Part shown: in pieces, positions 1 to 7,634 of the stretch
Layout of the letters: each line of letters starts with the position of its first letter
How positions within the stretch are numbered: the stretch's first letter is position 1
Notes under the pieces: model-generated
Databases searched by the model: none
What the model saw: only the letters and a program-made list of their open reading frames with translations
What the model was told of the DNA's origin: nothing
Made by a program: the position numbers and the translations under genes
Source of the DNA: Micromonospora_G sp044901685
Lineage (GTDB): Bacteria > Actinomycetota > Actinomycetes > Mycobacteriales > Micromonosporaceae
Direction of reading: 5' to 3'
DNA: 64,000 nucleotides
Assembly: GCF_044901685.1 (NCBI RefSeq)
Contig: NZ_JBJDPS010000022.1
Span: forward strand, 1-64,000

Positions 1-47
1 GCACGCCGCCAGCGTTCGTCCTGAGCCAGGATCAAACTCTCCAACAA
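1..47 (-). rRNA. 16S rRNA, 5' end (partial)
   Basis: Read on the minus strand, positions 40 down to 21 give the conserved 16S start AGAGTTTGATCCTGGCTCAG, followed by the usual actinobacterial GACGAACGCTGGCGGCGTGC. The mature 5' end is placed about seven bases upstream of AGAGTTTG by analogy with E. coli. The rest of the rRNA operon lies beyond the left edge. Confidence 0.97.
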
Positions 48-175
48 AAACTTGGAAAACCAATCCCGACAACAAAAAGTTGCCAAAGGAATCCAAGCCA
101 AACCAACCACTCCAAAGAAGCGATCAGCCGGCCCGGGGTAAAAATCATAATTGGCACTGGCTTATCAAGCACCCT

Positions 176-197
176 GTTGAGTTCTCAAAGAACAACC
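176..197 (-). promoter_or_regulatory. boxA-like antitermination signal in the rRNA leader
   Basis: The minus strand reads GGTTGTTCTTTGAGAACTCA followed by ACAGGGTGC. This matches the conserved rRNA leader element of actinobacteria (TGTTCTTTGAGAACTCAACA type), where NusB/S10-type factors load to prevent Rho termination and near which RNase III cuts. It lies about 130 bases upstream of the mature 16S start. Confidence 0.75.
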
Positions 198-291
198 ACG
201 CACCAGACCACAAACCCCAACCAAGGGGCCCACAACCCGGGGCTTCATTCCCTATATTCCGCGCCCCGCGTTCCCGCCCGGCGCTTTTACT

Positions 292-320
292 ACGTTACCC
301 GGTCGTTTCCGCCGAGTCAA
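292..320 (-). promoter_or_regulatory. rRNA promoter (16S-proximal)
   Basis: On the minus strand a -35 box TTGACT (320-315) is followed after exactly 17 bases by TAACGT (297-292). This is a strong housekeeping-sigma promoter for an actinobacterium and the best candidate for the main rRNA promoter. A near-palindrome, CAAACCGG/CCGGTTTG (318-339), overlaps the -35 box and may be a regulator site. Confidence 0.75.
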
Positions 321-459
321 ACCGGAATTTCCCGGTTTGTCATATCCAATCCCATGGAAGATCACGGCGGGTGATCCGCCTTAGAAGATCCAGAGGGATT
401 CGCAGGCCGTCCTGTCTGCGGTCTTACCCGCACCTCGTCCGGTTCCCTGCCGACCTGCA

Positions 460-488
460 ACCATACCCGGTCGGATGCGCGGCGCCAA
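460..488 (-). promoter_or_regulatory. possible distal rRNA promoter
   Basis: The minus strand has TTGGCG (488-483), a 17-base spacer and TATGGT (465-460). Multiple tandem promoters are normal for actinobacterial rRNA operons. The match is weaker than the proximal promoter, so it is only a candidate. Confidence 0.4.
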
Positions 489-642
489 ATCGACCCGACC
501 AGCGGATCATCCGTGCCGCTCCGCCCGCCAGCCTCGGACCGACGGTCACCCGTCGCGAAGCCTGGAGGTTGTCCCACAGTTCCGGCCTTGCGGTGTTGTG
601 TGCACCGTTTCCGTCCGTTCCCCTGCGGGCAGAGAGAAAGTT

Positions 643-682
643 ACGCGTCCGGCGGATTGATCGTCAAATCCGCCGGACGCGT
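643..682 (-). terminator. terminator after tyrS
   Basis: A near-perfect inverted repeat (arms about 643-660 and 664-682, ACGCGTCCGGCGGATT type, three-base loop, one bulge) lies 25 bases after the tyrS stop. On the minus strand it is followed by a T-rich run (AACTTTCTCTC). It would separate tyrS transcription from the rRNA promoters. Confidence 0.75.
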
Positions 683-706
683 TCCCCGTCACATCGGTGC
701 TGGCGA

Positions 707-2017
707 CTAACCGGCCAACTCGACACCGGCGAAGGTGCGCTTGCCCCGGCGCAGTACGAGGTACCGACCGTGCAGCAGCGCCTGCGGCGACACGGTCGCC
801 TCCACATCCGACACCCGCTCGTTGTTCACGTACGCGCCGCCCTCGGTGATCGCTCGGCGTGCCTCGTTCAGGCTCGACACCAGCCCGGCCTCCTTGAGCA
901 GCACCGCCACCGACGGCAGCTCGGTGAGGCGTACCAGTCCGGCCTCGGCGAGTGCGGCCCGCAGCGTCTGCGGGGCGAGTTCGTCGAGCGATCCCCGTCC
1001 GAACAGTGCCTGACTCGCCGCGATCGCCTGGCGGGTCTCCTCCTCCCCGTGCACCAGCGTGGTCAGTTCCTCGGCCAGCGCCCGCTGGGCCTGCCGGGCC
1101 GCCGGACGCTCGGCCGTCGCCCGTTCCAGCTCCTCGATCTCGTCCCGCGACCGGAAACTGAAGTAGCGCAGGTAGCGGTCGACGTCACGGTCATCCGCGT
1201 TGATCCAGAACTGGTAGAACGCGTACGGGCTGGTCATCGCCGGGTCGAGCCAGACGGCGCCGCTCTCGCTCTTGCCGAACTTCGTGCCGTCGGCCTTGGT
1301 GACGAGCGGGGTGACAAACGCGTGCACCGGCCCCGCACCGCGTCGGCGGATGTAGTCCGCCCCGGCGGTGATGTTGCCCCACTGGTCGGAGCCACCGAAC
1401 TGCAACTGGCAGCCGTACCGGCGGTGCAGCTCGTAGTAGTCGTGTGACTGGAGGAGCTGGTAGCTGAACTCGGTGAAGCTGATCCCGCTCTCGAGCCGGG
1501 CCCGGACGACCTCCCGGGCCAGCATCTTGTTGACCGGGAAATGCTTCCCGACGTCGCGGAGGAACTCCACCACCGACATCTCGCCGGTCCAGTCCAGGTT
1601 GTTGACCAGTTGCGCCGCGTGGTCGCCGGTGTAGCTGACGAACGGCGAGAGCTGCTCCCGGATCCGTCGCACCCATCCGGCGACGACCTCCGGCGGGTTC
1701 AGCGACCGCTCCGCGCTCTCCTTCGGGTCGCCGATCTGTCCGGTTGCTCCCCCCACAAGCAGCAGTGGCCGGTTTCCGGCAAGCTGGAGCCGGCGCGCGG
1801 TGAGGATCTGCATCAGGTGTCCGACGTGCAGGCTCGGTGCGGTCGGGTCGAAGCCGACATAGAACGTCACCGGCCCGGCGGCGAACTGCGCCCGCAGTTC
1901 GTCCAGGCCGGTGGCGTCCTGGATCAGGCCCCGCCACTGCAGGTCGTCCATCAGCGATCCCGCTCCGGTCGGTCCGGCGGGAGGCGCGCTGCTCTCGGTC
2001 ACGGTGCTGCTATCGGT
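707..2017 (-). CDS. tyrS: tyrosyl-tRNA synthetase
   Basis: Charges tRNA-Tyr with tyrosine in the cytoplasm (class I synthetase). The class I HIGH signature appears as HVGH near residue 65, the KMSKS-like loop as KFGKS near residue 235, and a C-terminal S4-type RNA-binding domain ends the protein. The GTG start at 2017 is chosen because GGGGGAG lies 9 bases upstream; a start at 2038 would include that ribosome site, and ATG 1951 would give a 414-aa core. The 436-aa length is slightly long because of a Ser/Pro-rich N-terminal tail. It lies directly upstream of an rRNA operon, a known actinobacterial arrangement, and ends in its own terminator. Confidence 0.96.
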   Translation of the reverse strand, partial: TDSSTVTESSAPPAGPTGAGSLMDDLQWRGLIQDATGLDELRAQFAAGPVTFYVGFDPTAPSLHVGHLMQILTARRLQLAGNRPLLLVGGATGQIGDPKESAERSLNPPEVVAGWVRRIREQLSPFVSYTGDHAAQLVNNLDWTGEMSVVEFLRDVGKHFPVNKMLAREVVRARLESGISFTEFSYQLLQSHDYYELHRRYGCQLQFGGSDQWGNITAGADYIRRRGAGPVHAFVTPLVTKADGTKFGKSESGAVWLDPAMTSPYAFYQFWINADDRDVDRYLRYFSFRSRDEIEELERATAERPAARQAQRALAEELTTLVHGEEETRQAIAASQALFGRGSLDELAPQTLRAALAEAGLVRLTELPSVAVLLKEAGLVSSLNEARRAITEGGAYVNNERVSDVEATVSPQALLHGRYLVLRRGKRTFAGVELAG

Positions 2018-2132
2018 CACGTACGGATTCTCCCCCATCGCCGCCGGTGGCCCCCACCCGGTTTACCGGCCGGGTAGGGTGGCCGGCGGATGATCACCGC
2101 CCGGGGTCGAGACCCGTCGAGGAGGAGCAGCC

Positions 2133-2546
2133 GTGGAACTACCCGAACTGACCGGTGGCTTCGCGGGTCTGCTGGGGCTGCGGCTGGCGGAGGCAACCCC
2201 CGATCGGGTGGTGCTCACCTGGGACTGCCGGCCAGAGTTGCACCAGCCGTTCGGGATCCAGCACGGCGGGGTCTACAGCTCGGTGGTCGAGTCCGCCGGC
2301 AGCATCGGTGGTGCCCTCTGGTGGGGGGATCGGGGCCAGGTCGTCGGGGTGTCGAACCAGACCGACTTTCTCCGCCCGGTGCGCGACGGTGAGCTGACCG
2401 CGGTGGCGACCCCGGTGCATCGGGGCCGCAGCCAGCAGCTCTGGCAGGTCGAGATCACCGACGCCGGTCGGCGCCTGGTCGCCCGTGGCCAGGTCCGGCT
2501 ACAGAATCTCAGCTCGACGCCGTCGGCGGGCACGGTCACCCGGTAG
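2133..2546 (+). CDS. PaaI-type hotdog thioesterase
   Basis: A 137-residue single hotdog-fold protein of the PaaI/YbdB type, which hydrolyses acyl-CoA thioesters in the cytoplasm. The family signature is seen as HQPFGIQHGGVYSSVVE, where the HGG segment carries the oxyanion/active-site region, followed by the long-helix residues and a C-terminal strand with VEITDAGRRLVARGQ. The GTG start has GGAGGAG 8 bases upstream. It stands alone, divergent from tyrS, so its physiological substrate cannot be inferred from neighbours. Confidence 0.85.
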   Translation: MELPELTGGFAGLLGLRLAEATPDRVVLTWDCRPELHQPFGIQHGGVYSSVVESAGSIGGALWWGDRGQVVGVSNQTDFLRPVRDGELTAVATPVHRGRSQQLWQVEITDAGRRLVARGQVRLQNLSSTPSAGTVTR

Positions 2547-2869
2547 CCGCCGGGTTCCACCACCATCTGAAAGATCTCCGGGTACGCGGACAGCGGCCCG
2601 TCTCGCGGGTGCCGTCCGAGCGGTGGTACCCGGTTCGAGTCCTGGCCTTCTCGCGCCGTCTTCCCGGTGGCGTACCGGTGTTCACCGCTCTCTTCGGTCG
2701 GTCTGGCCGGACGGCCCGGCCAACCGGTGGACCACCCTTGACCCCGCGTTCCGATTAGCGCACAATCCCTATCACTTAAGTAGGGAACGACATCGCTCCG
2801 AATCCTGTCCTCCACGCCGGAACCCCCGAAGCGTCACCACCGGCGACTGCACGCAGGAAAGGAACCATT
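2547..2869 (+). promoter_or_regulatory. intergenic region upstream of the TauE/SafE gene
   Basis: A 323-base gap. The distal half (2738-2869) holds the exporter promoter, operator and ribosome site. In the first 190 bases I see no convincing gene, RNA or terminator. Open frames here on both strands look like antisense shadows. Confidence 0.5.
2738..2786 (+). promoter_or_regulatory. promoter with palindromic operator for the TauE/SafE exporter
   Basis: TTGACC (2738-2743) and CACAAT (2761-2766) are separated by exactly 17 bases, giving five and four matches to the consensus hexamers. A perfect inverted repeat TCCCTA-N9-TAGGGA (2766-2771 and 2781-2786) begins at the last base of the -10 box and covers the expected start site. 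A bound repressor would therefore block transcription. The regulator is unknown; a sulfur- or cysteine-responsive factor is a guess from the target gene family. Confidence 0.55.
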
Positions 2870-3796
2870 GTGCGTAAACTCCTCCTCCTGGCCCTGGTGG
2901 GCCTCGGTGCCCAACTGGTGGACGGCAGCCTGGGCATGGCCTACGGCGTCACCTCCACCACCCTGCTGCTCGCCATCGGGACCAATCCGGCGGCGGCCTC
3001 CGCCACCGTGCACCTCGCCGAGATCGGCACCACGCTCGCCTCCGGGGCTTCGCACTGGAAGTTCGGCAACGTCGACTGGAAGGTGGTCGCCAAGATCGGC
3101 GTACCGGGCGCGATCGGCGCGTTTGCCGGCGCGACCGTTCTCTCCGGTCTCTCCACCGAGGTCGCCGCGCCGGTGATGGCACTCATCCTGCTCGCGCTCG
3201 GCATCTACATCCTGGTCCGCTTCACCGCCTTCGGCATTCCCCGCGACCGGCTCGGCCTGCCGCTGCGCAAGCGCTTCCTCGGCCCGCTCGGCCTGGTCGC
3301 CGGCTTCGTGGACGCCACCGGCGGAGGCGGCTGGGGCCCGGTCGGCACCCCAGCCATCCTGGCCAGTGGTCGGATGGAGCCACGCAAGGTGATCGGCTCG
3401 ATCGACACCAGCGAGTTCCTGGTCGCCATCGCGGCCAGCCTCGGCTTCCTGGTCGGCATCGGCAGCGAGAACATCGACTTCGGCTGGGTGGCCGCGCTGC
3501 TGATCGGCGGCGTCATCGCCGCCCCGATCGCGGCCTGGCTGGTCCGGCACATCCCGCCCCGGATCCTCGGCTCGGCGGTCGGCGGGGTCATCATCCTGAC
3601 CAACACCCGCTCGCTGCTGCGCAGCGACTGGATCGACGCCCCGGACAACGTGCGGTACGCCTTCTACGCGGTCATCTACCTGGTCTGGGCCGGCGCGCTG
3701 GCCTACTCGATCAAGCAGTACCGGGCCCACCGCGACCTGGAGCGGGTCGACTCGGAGAGCGCCGACAAGCCCGCCTCGGCACCGACCCCGGTCTGA
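2870..3796 (+). CDS. TauE/SafE (TSUP) family membrane exporter
   Basis: A 308-residue polytopic membrane protein of the TSUP family, whose members move sulfite, sulfonates or related anions. The family repeat is visible twice: an N-terminal half with QLVDGSLGMAYG and a later half with AGFVDATGGGGWGPVG, each followed by hydrophobic helices (about eight in total). The C-terminus is short, charged and cytoplasmic. GTG start with AGGAAAGGA upstream. It is a single gene with its own promoter and palindromic operator. The substrate is not readable from sequence; sulfite export is only the commonest annotation. Confidence 0.88.
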   Translation: MRKLLLLALVGLGAQLVDGSLGMAYGVTSTTLLLAIGTNPAAASATVHLAEIGTTLASGASHWKFGNVDWKVVAKIGVPGAIGAFAGATVLSGLSTEVAAPVMALILLALGIYILVRFTAFGIPRDRLGLPLRKRFLGPLGLVAGFVDATGGGGWGPVGTPAILASGRMEPRKVIGSIDTSEFLVAIAASLGFLVGIGSENIDFGWVAALLIGGVIAAPIAAWLVRHIPPRILGSAVGGVIILTNTRSLLRSDWIDAPDNVRYAFYAVIYLVWAGALAYSIKQYRAHRDLERVDSESADKPASAPTPV

Positions 3797-3933
3797 TCCG
3801 GGGTTTCCTCGTCACACCCGTACGACCTACCGGCACGCTGCCGCGAGGAGTTCACTCCCCTCGGCGGCGTCGCTGTTTGTCACCGTCCACGGTCCGCCGT
3901 TCCCGCTTTCCGCGTGCTCGCATGCTCGCGTAC

Positions 3934-3949
3934 TAATGACTCCATTAGA
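3934..3949 (+). promoter_or_regulatory. palindromic operator candidate upstream of the metal ABC operon
   Basis: CTAATG-N4-CATTAG (3934-3939 and 3944-3949) lies about 55 bases before the first gene of the metal importer operon, in a locally AT-rich stretch. Metal uptake operons are typically repressed by Fur/DtxR-family regulators that bind such AT-rich palindromes. The motif does not clearly match the consensus I know for Zur, IdeR or MntR, so the regulator is unassigned. Confidence 0.4.
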
Positions 3950-4002
3950 CGATAAAAAGTGGTGAGGGCTAGCGTCCCCTCCGTTCGACTACGGAGGAGG
4001 AA

Positions 4003-4980
4003 TTGTTGAGAGCGTCAATTTCCCGGGTGATGCACCTGACGGTCGCGGCGGCGATCGTCTACGCGATGTCCGCGTGCGGCTCCCCGGACGCCGGAAACAC
4101 CGGAAACAGCGGTGGCGCGGACGCGGGACGGTCGTCCGGACAACCGTTGGCGGTGGTCGCGACCACGCCCGAGGTCGCCGACTTCGTACGGAACGTCGGT
4201 GGGGACCGGGTACGGGTGACCCAACTCGTCAAGCCGAACGTCGACCCGCACGAGTACGAGCCGAGCCCGGCCGACATCCTGGCCATCAGCTCCGCGTCAC
4301 TGCTGGTCAAGAACGGTGTCGGGCTGGAGAGGTGGCTGGACGCCACGATCGCGTCGGCGGGCTTCGAGGGGGTCGTGGTGGACACCAGCCAGGGCGTGAC
4401 CGTGCGGAAGGGCGACCCGGAGGACGAGGAGACGGCCGAGGGTGACCCGCACATCTGGCACGATCCGAGAAACGCCAGGATCATGGCCGAGAACATCGAG
4501 AAGGCTCTTGTCGCCGCCGATTCCGGGCGGGCTGCGACGTACCAGGAGAATTTCCGGGGTTATGCGGCGAAGCTCGACGCGTTGGACGCGGAGAACGTAC
4601 GCAAATTCGCGGCCCTTCCGGTCGACCAGCGCAAGTTGGTGACCAACCACGACGCCTTCGGTTATTACGTCGACCGGTACGGCCTGCAATTCGTCGGCTC
4701 GGTCATCCCGAGCCTGGACACCTCGGCGGAACTCTCCGCGTCCCAGCTCGCCGACCTGGTCGCCAGGATCAGGGCGACCGGCACGAAGGCCGTCTTCAGC
4801 GAGAGTTCCCTGCCGCCGAAGAGTGCCGAGGCGATCGGCCAGCAGGCCGGTGTCAGGGTGGTCGGTGGCGAGGACGCGCTGTACGGCGACAGCCTCGGCG
4901 CCGAGGGAACGCCCCAGGGCACGTACATCGGCGCGGAGCAGCACAACACCGACACGATCGTGAAGGCGCTCGGTGGCTGA
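4003..4980 (+). CDS. metal ABC transporter substrate-binding lipoprotein (ZnuA/TroA type)
   Basis: Captures Zn2+ or Mn2+ outside the membrane for the ABC importer encoded downstream. An N-terminal signal peptide ends in a lipobox (AMSAC, Cys near residue 25), followed by a Gly/Ser-rich linker. Cluster A-I signature segments are present: DPHEYEPS, GDPHIWHDPRN and NHDAFGYY each supply a histidine ligand, and an acidic residue near GGEDALYGD probably supplies the fourth. A short acidic loop (DPEDEETAEGD) replaces the His-rich loop typical of many zinc proteins, so Zn versus Mn is open. The start is TTG at 4003 or 4006 behind GGAGGAGG. It overlaps the ATPase gene by 8 bases. Confidence 0.92.
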   Translation: MLRASISRVMHLTVAAAIVYAMSACGSPDAGNTGNSGGADAGRSSGQPLAVVATTPEVADFVRNVGGDRVRVTQLVKPNVDPHEYEPSPADILAISSASLLVKNGVGLERWLDATIASAGFEGVVVDTSQGVTVRKGDPEDEETAEGDPHIWHDPRNARIMAENIEKALVAADSGRAATYQENFRGYAAKLDALDAENVRKFAALPVDQRKLVTNHDAFGYYVDRYGLQFVGSVIPSLDTSAELSASQLADLVARIRATGTKAVFSESSLPPKSAEAIGQQAGVRVVGGEDALYGDSLGAEGTPQGTYIGAEQHNTDTIVKALGG

Positions 4981-5755
4981 GCCGGCCGCCGGTGCACCGG
5001 CGGCCGGCACTGTCCTGCGGTTCGCCGACGCCAGCGTCGGTTACGCCGGTCGGACCGTGCTCACCGGCCTGGACCTGTGGGTCGAGCCGGGCGAGGCGCT
5101 GGCCCTGGTGGGGCCGAACGGAGCCGGTAAGTCGACCCTGATCAAGTCGGTGCTGGGGCTGGCGCAGGTGCTCGGCGGGTCGTTGACGGTCCTGGGGCGT
5201 TCGCCGGCCGGGGCGCGCGGGCAGGCCGCGTACGTCCCGCAGGTCGACAGCCTGGACGCGGACTTCCCGGTCTCGGCCGGGCAGGTGGTGCTGATGGGCC
5301 GGTACCGGCACGCCGGTTGGCTGCGCCCGCCCGGCCGCGTCGACCGGCGGATCGCCGCCGAGGCGCTGGCCCGGGTCGGGCTGGCCGACCGGGCGCGGGA
5401 CCGGTTCGGTCTGCTCTCCGGCGGGCAGCGGCAGCGGGTGTTGCTGGCCCGGGCGATCGCGGCGCAGCCCCGGCTGCTGCTGCTCGACGAGCCGTTCAAC
5501 GGTCTCGACGCGCCGAGCCAGGAGGAGATCCTGCGGGTGATGGCCCAGTTGCGTACCGAGGGGACGGCGCTGGTGGTCAGCACGCACGATTTGGCCGTCG
5601 CCCGGGACGCGTGTGGCACCGTCTGCCTGCTCAACGGTCGCCAGTGCGCCTTCGGCCCGGTCGATCGGACTCTCTCGGCCGAGCTGCTGCGCCGGACGTA
5701 CGGCAGCCAGGCGGTCGAGCTGTCCGGCGGCGCGACGGTGCTGGTGGAGCCGTGA
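4973..5755 (+). CDS. metal ABC transporter ATP-binding protein
   Basis: The ATPase subunit that powers the Zn/Mn-type importer. Walker A is GPNGAGKST (about residue 45), the signature is LSGGQRQRV, Walker B is LLLLDEP, and the switch histidine is in VVSTHD. The 260-residue length fits the ZnuC/MntA class. It starts with GTG inside the end of the binding-protein gene and is followed after 46 bases by the first permease, so the operon is translationally tight. Confidence 0.94.
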   Translation: MAEPAAGAPAAGTVLRFADASVGYAGRTVLTGLDLWVEPGEALALVGPNGAGKSTLIKSVLGLAQVLGGSLTVLGRSPAGARGQAAYVPQVDSLDADFPVSAGQVVLMGRYRHAGWLRPPGRVDRRIAAEALARVGLADRARDRFGLLSGGQRQRVLLARAIAAQPRLLLLDEPFNGLDAPSQEEILRVMAQLRTEGTALVVSTHDLAVARDACGTVCLLNGRQCAFGPVDRTLSAELLRRTYGSQAVELSGGATVLVEP

Positions 5756-5801
5756 CCTGTCACCTTCTGGTGGAACCGATCCGGCACCCGCGGGTGGGGC
5801 C

Positions 5802-6671
5802 GTGATCCGCGACCTCCTGGTCGAGCCGTTCGGTACGCCGTTCATGGCTCGCGCGCTGGCCGAACTCGTCCTGCTGGCGCTGATGTGCGGTCCGGTCAGC
5901 GTGCTCGTCTTCGTCCGCCGGCTCTCGTTTGTCGCCGACGCGCTCACCCACACCGTCTTTCCCGGCGTGGTGGTCGGCTATCTCGCCGGTGGGGTGGAGG
6001 GCGTCTTCGGCGGGGCGCTGGTCGCCGGTCTGCTGACCGCGATCGCGCTGAGCCTGCTCACCCGGCACGGTCGGTTGAGCGAGGACGCCGCCATCGCGGT
6101 GATGCTGACCGCGATGTTCTCCGTCGGCGTCGTCCTGGTCTCCCGCCGGCCGTCGTACACCGCCGATCTGACCTCGTTCCTGTTCGGTCGGGTGCTGACG
6201 GTCAGCGAAGCCCAACTCGTACAGACCGGGCTGCTCGCGGTCGTGGTCCTGGCCGTACTCGCGGTCACCGCCCGGGTGCTCGTGTTCCGAGCCTTCGACC
6301 CGGTCGGCGCGACCGCCGCCGGCTACCGGATCGGTCCGCTCGACGCGTGGCTGAACGTCGTCGTCGCCCTGGTCGTGGTCGCGGCGGTCCGCGCGGTCGG
6401 CACCGTGCTGGTGGTCGCCCTGCTGCTGGTGCCGGCCGCCACCGCGAGGCTGCTCACCGACCGGTTGCTCGGCATGGCCGTGATCGGCACCGGCGTCACC
6501 GTGGCGGCGGGTTGGCTCGGCCTGGTCGCGAGCTGGACCGCGTCGATCGATTTCGGGGTGCGCCTGACGTCGGCGTCGGCGGTGGTGCTGGCGCTGGTCG
6601 CGGCCTACCTGCTCGCGCTGCCGGTCGGCCTGCTGCGGGCCCGACGGATGGCGGCGGGGAGGCGGGGATGA
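5802..6671 (+). CDS. metal ABC transporter permease 1
   Basis: ABC-3 family integral membrane subunit of the Zn/Mn importer, 289 residues with about eight hydrophobic helices. Family features are the FVRRLSFVADALTHTVFPG segment after the first helix and the SVGVVL/VGTVLVVALLLVPAATARLLT regions that pack against the ATPase. The GTG start follows GGTGGGG. The upstream open frame continues to 5613 but that part is antisense-like and overlaps the ATPase gene. Its stop overlaps the start of the second permease (ATGA). Two adjacent permease genes suggest a heterodimeric channel, as in TroCD or SitCD. Confidence 0.92.
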   Translation: MIRDLLVEPFGTPFMARALAELVLLALMCGPVSVLVFVRRLSFVADALTHTVFPGVVVGYLAGGVEGVFGGALVAGLLTAIALSLLTRHGRLSEDAAIAVMLTAMFSVGVVLVSRRPSYTADLTSFLFGRVLTVSEAQLVQTGLLAVVVLAVLAVTARVLVFRAFDPVGATAAGYRIGPLDAWLNVVVALVVVAAVRAVGTVLVVALLLVPAATARLLTDRLLGMAVIGTGVTVAAGWLGLVASWTASIDFGVRLTSASAVVLALVAAYLLALPVGLLRARRMAAGRRG

Positions 6672-7516
6672 GCTGGTGGGACGACGTCTTCCACCGGGCC
6701 CTGGTGGCGGCGGTGCTGGTCGGGCTGCTGGCCGGGCTGATCGGGGTGCCGGTGGTGCTGCGCCGGCTCTCGTTCTTCACCATGGCGATGAGCCACGCGA
6801 CCTTCCCGGGTGTGGTCGCGGCGAGCATTCTCGGGGTCAACATCTATCTCGGCGGCGCGGTCGCGGGACTGTTCGTCGCGGTCGGGGTGGCCGCGCTGAG
6901 CCGGGCCCGGGGGCAGGACGCCGCCACGGCGACCGGTGTTGTTCTGGCCGCCGGGTTCGCGCTCGGGGTCGGCCTGGTCGCCACCCAGAACGGTTTCAGC
7001 CGGGACCTGTCGTCGTTCCTGGTCGGATCGATTCTGACCGTCTCCACCGGTGACCTGCTGGTGACCGCCGCCGTGCTGGTCCTGGTTGGGCTGGTGGCCG
7101 CGGTGGGCGCCCGGTCACTGCTCTTCGTCGGCTTCGACCGGGTCGGTGCCCGCGCCGCCGGTCACCGACCCTGGCTGGTCGACCTGCTGCTGCTGGTGGG
7201 GATCGAGCTGGTGATCGTGGCGGTGGTGCCGGTGGTCGGCACCATCCTGACCCTGGCCCTGGTGGTCGCCCCGGCCGCCGCCGGCCGGGCCTGGTCGGAC
7301 CGGGTCGGTGTGGTCACCGGACTGGCGATGGCCTTCGGCGGCCTCAGCGGGGTGGTCGGCCTGCTGGTGTCGAGCGCGTACGACGTCGCGGCCGGCGCGA
7401 GCATCACGCTCGCGGCGACGGCGATCCTGATCCTCTCCCTGCTCGGCGGGGGGTGGCTGGGTCCCGTGCTGCGTCGTCGGGCGGGAACGGCGTCGGCCCC
7501 GGTCCCGTACGGGTGA
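6668..7516 (+). CDS. metal ABC transporter permease 2
   Basis: Second ABC-3 family permease of the operon, 282 residues with about eight helices. It repeats the family pattern: VVLRRLSFFTMAMSHATFPGV, GVGLVATQNGFSRDLSSFL and VGTILTLALVVAPAAAG. The ATG at 6668 overlaps the preceding stop. It is related to permease 1 but clearly diverged, consistent with a two-permease transporter. The stop codon lies in the loop of a strong hairpin (7495-7529). Confidence 0.92.
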   Translation: MSWWDDVFHRALVAAVLVGLLAGLIGVPVVLRRLSFFTMAMSHATFPGVVAASILGVNIYLGGAVAGLFVAVGVAALSRARGQDAATATGVVLAAGFALGVGLVATQNGFSRDLSSFLVGSILTVSTGDLLVTAAVLVLVGLVAAVGARSLLFVGFDRVGARAAGHRPWLVDLLLLVGIELVIVAVVPVVGTILTLALVVAPAAAGRAWSDRVGVVTGLAMAFGGLSGVVGLLVSSAYDVAAGASITLAATAILILSLLGGGWLGPVLRRRAGTASAPVPYG

Positions 7517-7529
7517 CGGGACCGGGGCC
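7495..7529 (+). terminator. hairpin spanning the end of the metal operon
   Basis: A perfect 14-bp inverted repeat (GGCCCCGGTCCCGT at 7495-7508, ACGGGACCGGGGCC at 7516-7529) has a 7-base loop containing the stop codon of permease 2. There is no T-run after it, but U-poor hairpins often serve as terminators in high-GC actinobacteria. It could also protect the 3' end of the mRNA. Confidence 0.55.
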
Positions 7530-7634
7530 GGGGCCGGCGGTCGGGCGGTCGGTCTGGTCCTGGGCCTGCCGGCGCGGCTCGATACCCGGCTCGCCGGTCG
7601 GCTCAGGGCGGGTCCAGGGCGGGCCCGGGATGGG

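Larger units (their letters stand above)
48..642 (-). promoter_or_regulatory. rRNA operon leader and promoter region
   Basis: This gene-free stretch between the tyrS terminator and 16S rRNA holds the transcribed leader and upstream promoters of the rRNA operon. It includes a boxA-like antitermination signal near 176-197 and two promoter-like -35/-10 pairs (292-320 and 460-488), described separately. It is less GC-rich near the 16S start, as usual for rRNA leaders. Open frames crossing it have no ribosome sites or recognisable products. Confidence 0.8.

Noticed and set aside
80..1447. 455-codon plus-strand open frame across the rRNA leader and tyrS
   Set aside because: Antisense to tyrS, Arg/Pro-rich translation, no ribosome site; typical high-GC shadow.
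2631..2645. tRNA T-arm-like string CGGTTCGAGTCCTGG
   Set aside because: The stem has a mismatch, and no matching acceptor, D arm or anticodon arm surrounds it.
2273..2815. 180-codon minus-strand ORF opposite the thioesterase
   Set aside because: Overlaps a well-supported gene in antisense, with no family features or ribosome site.
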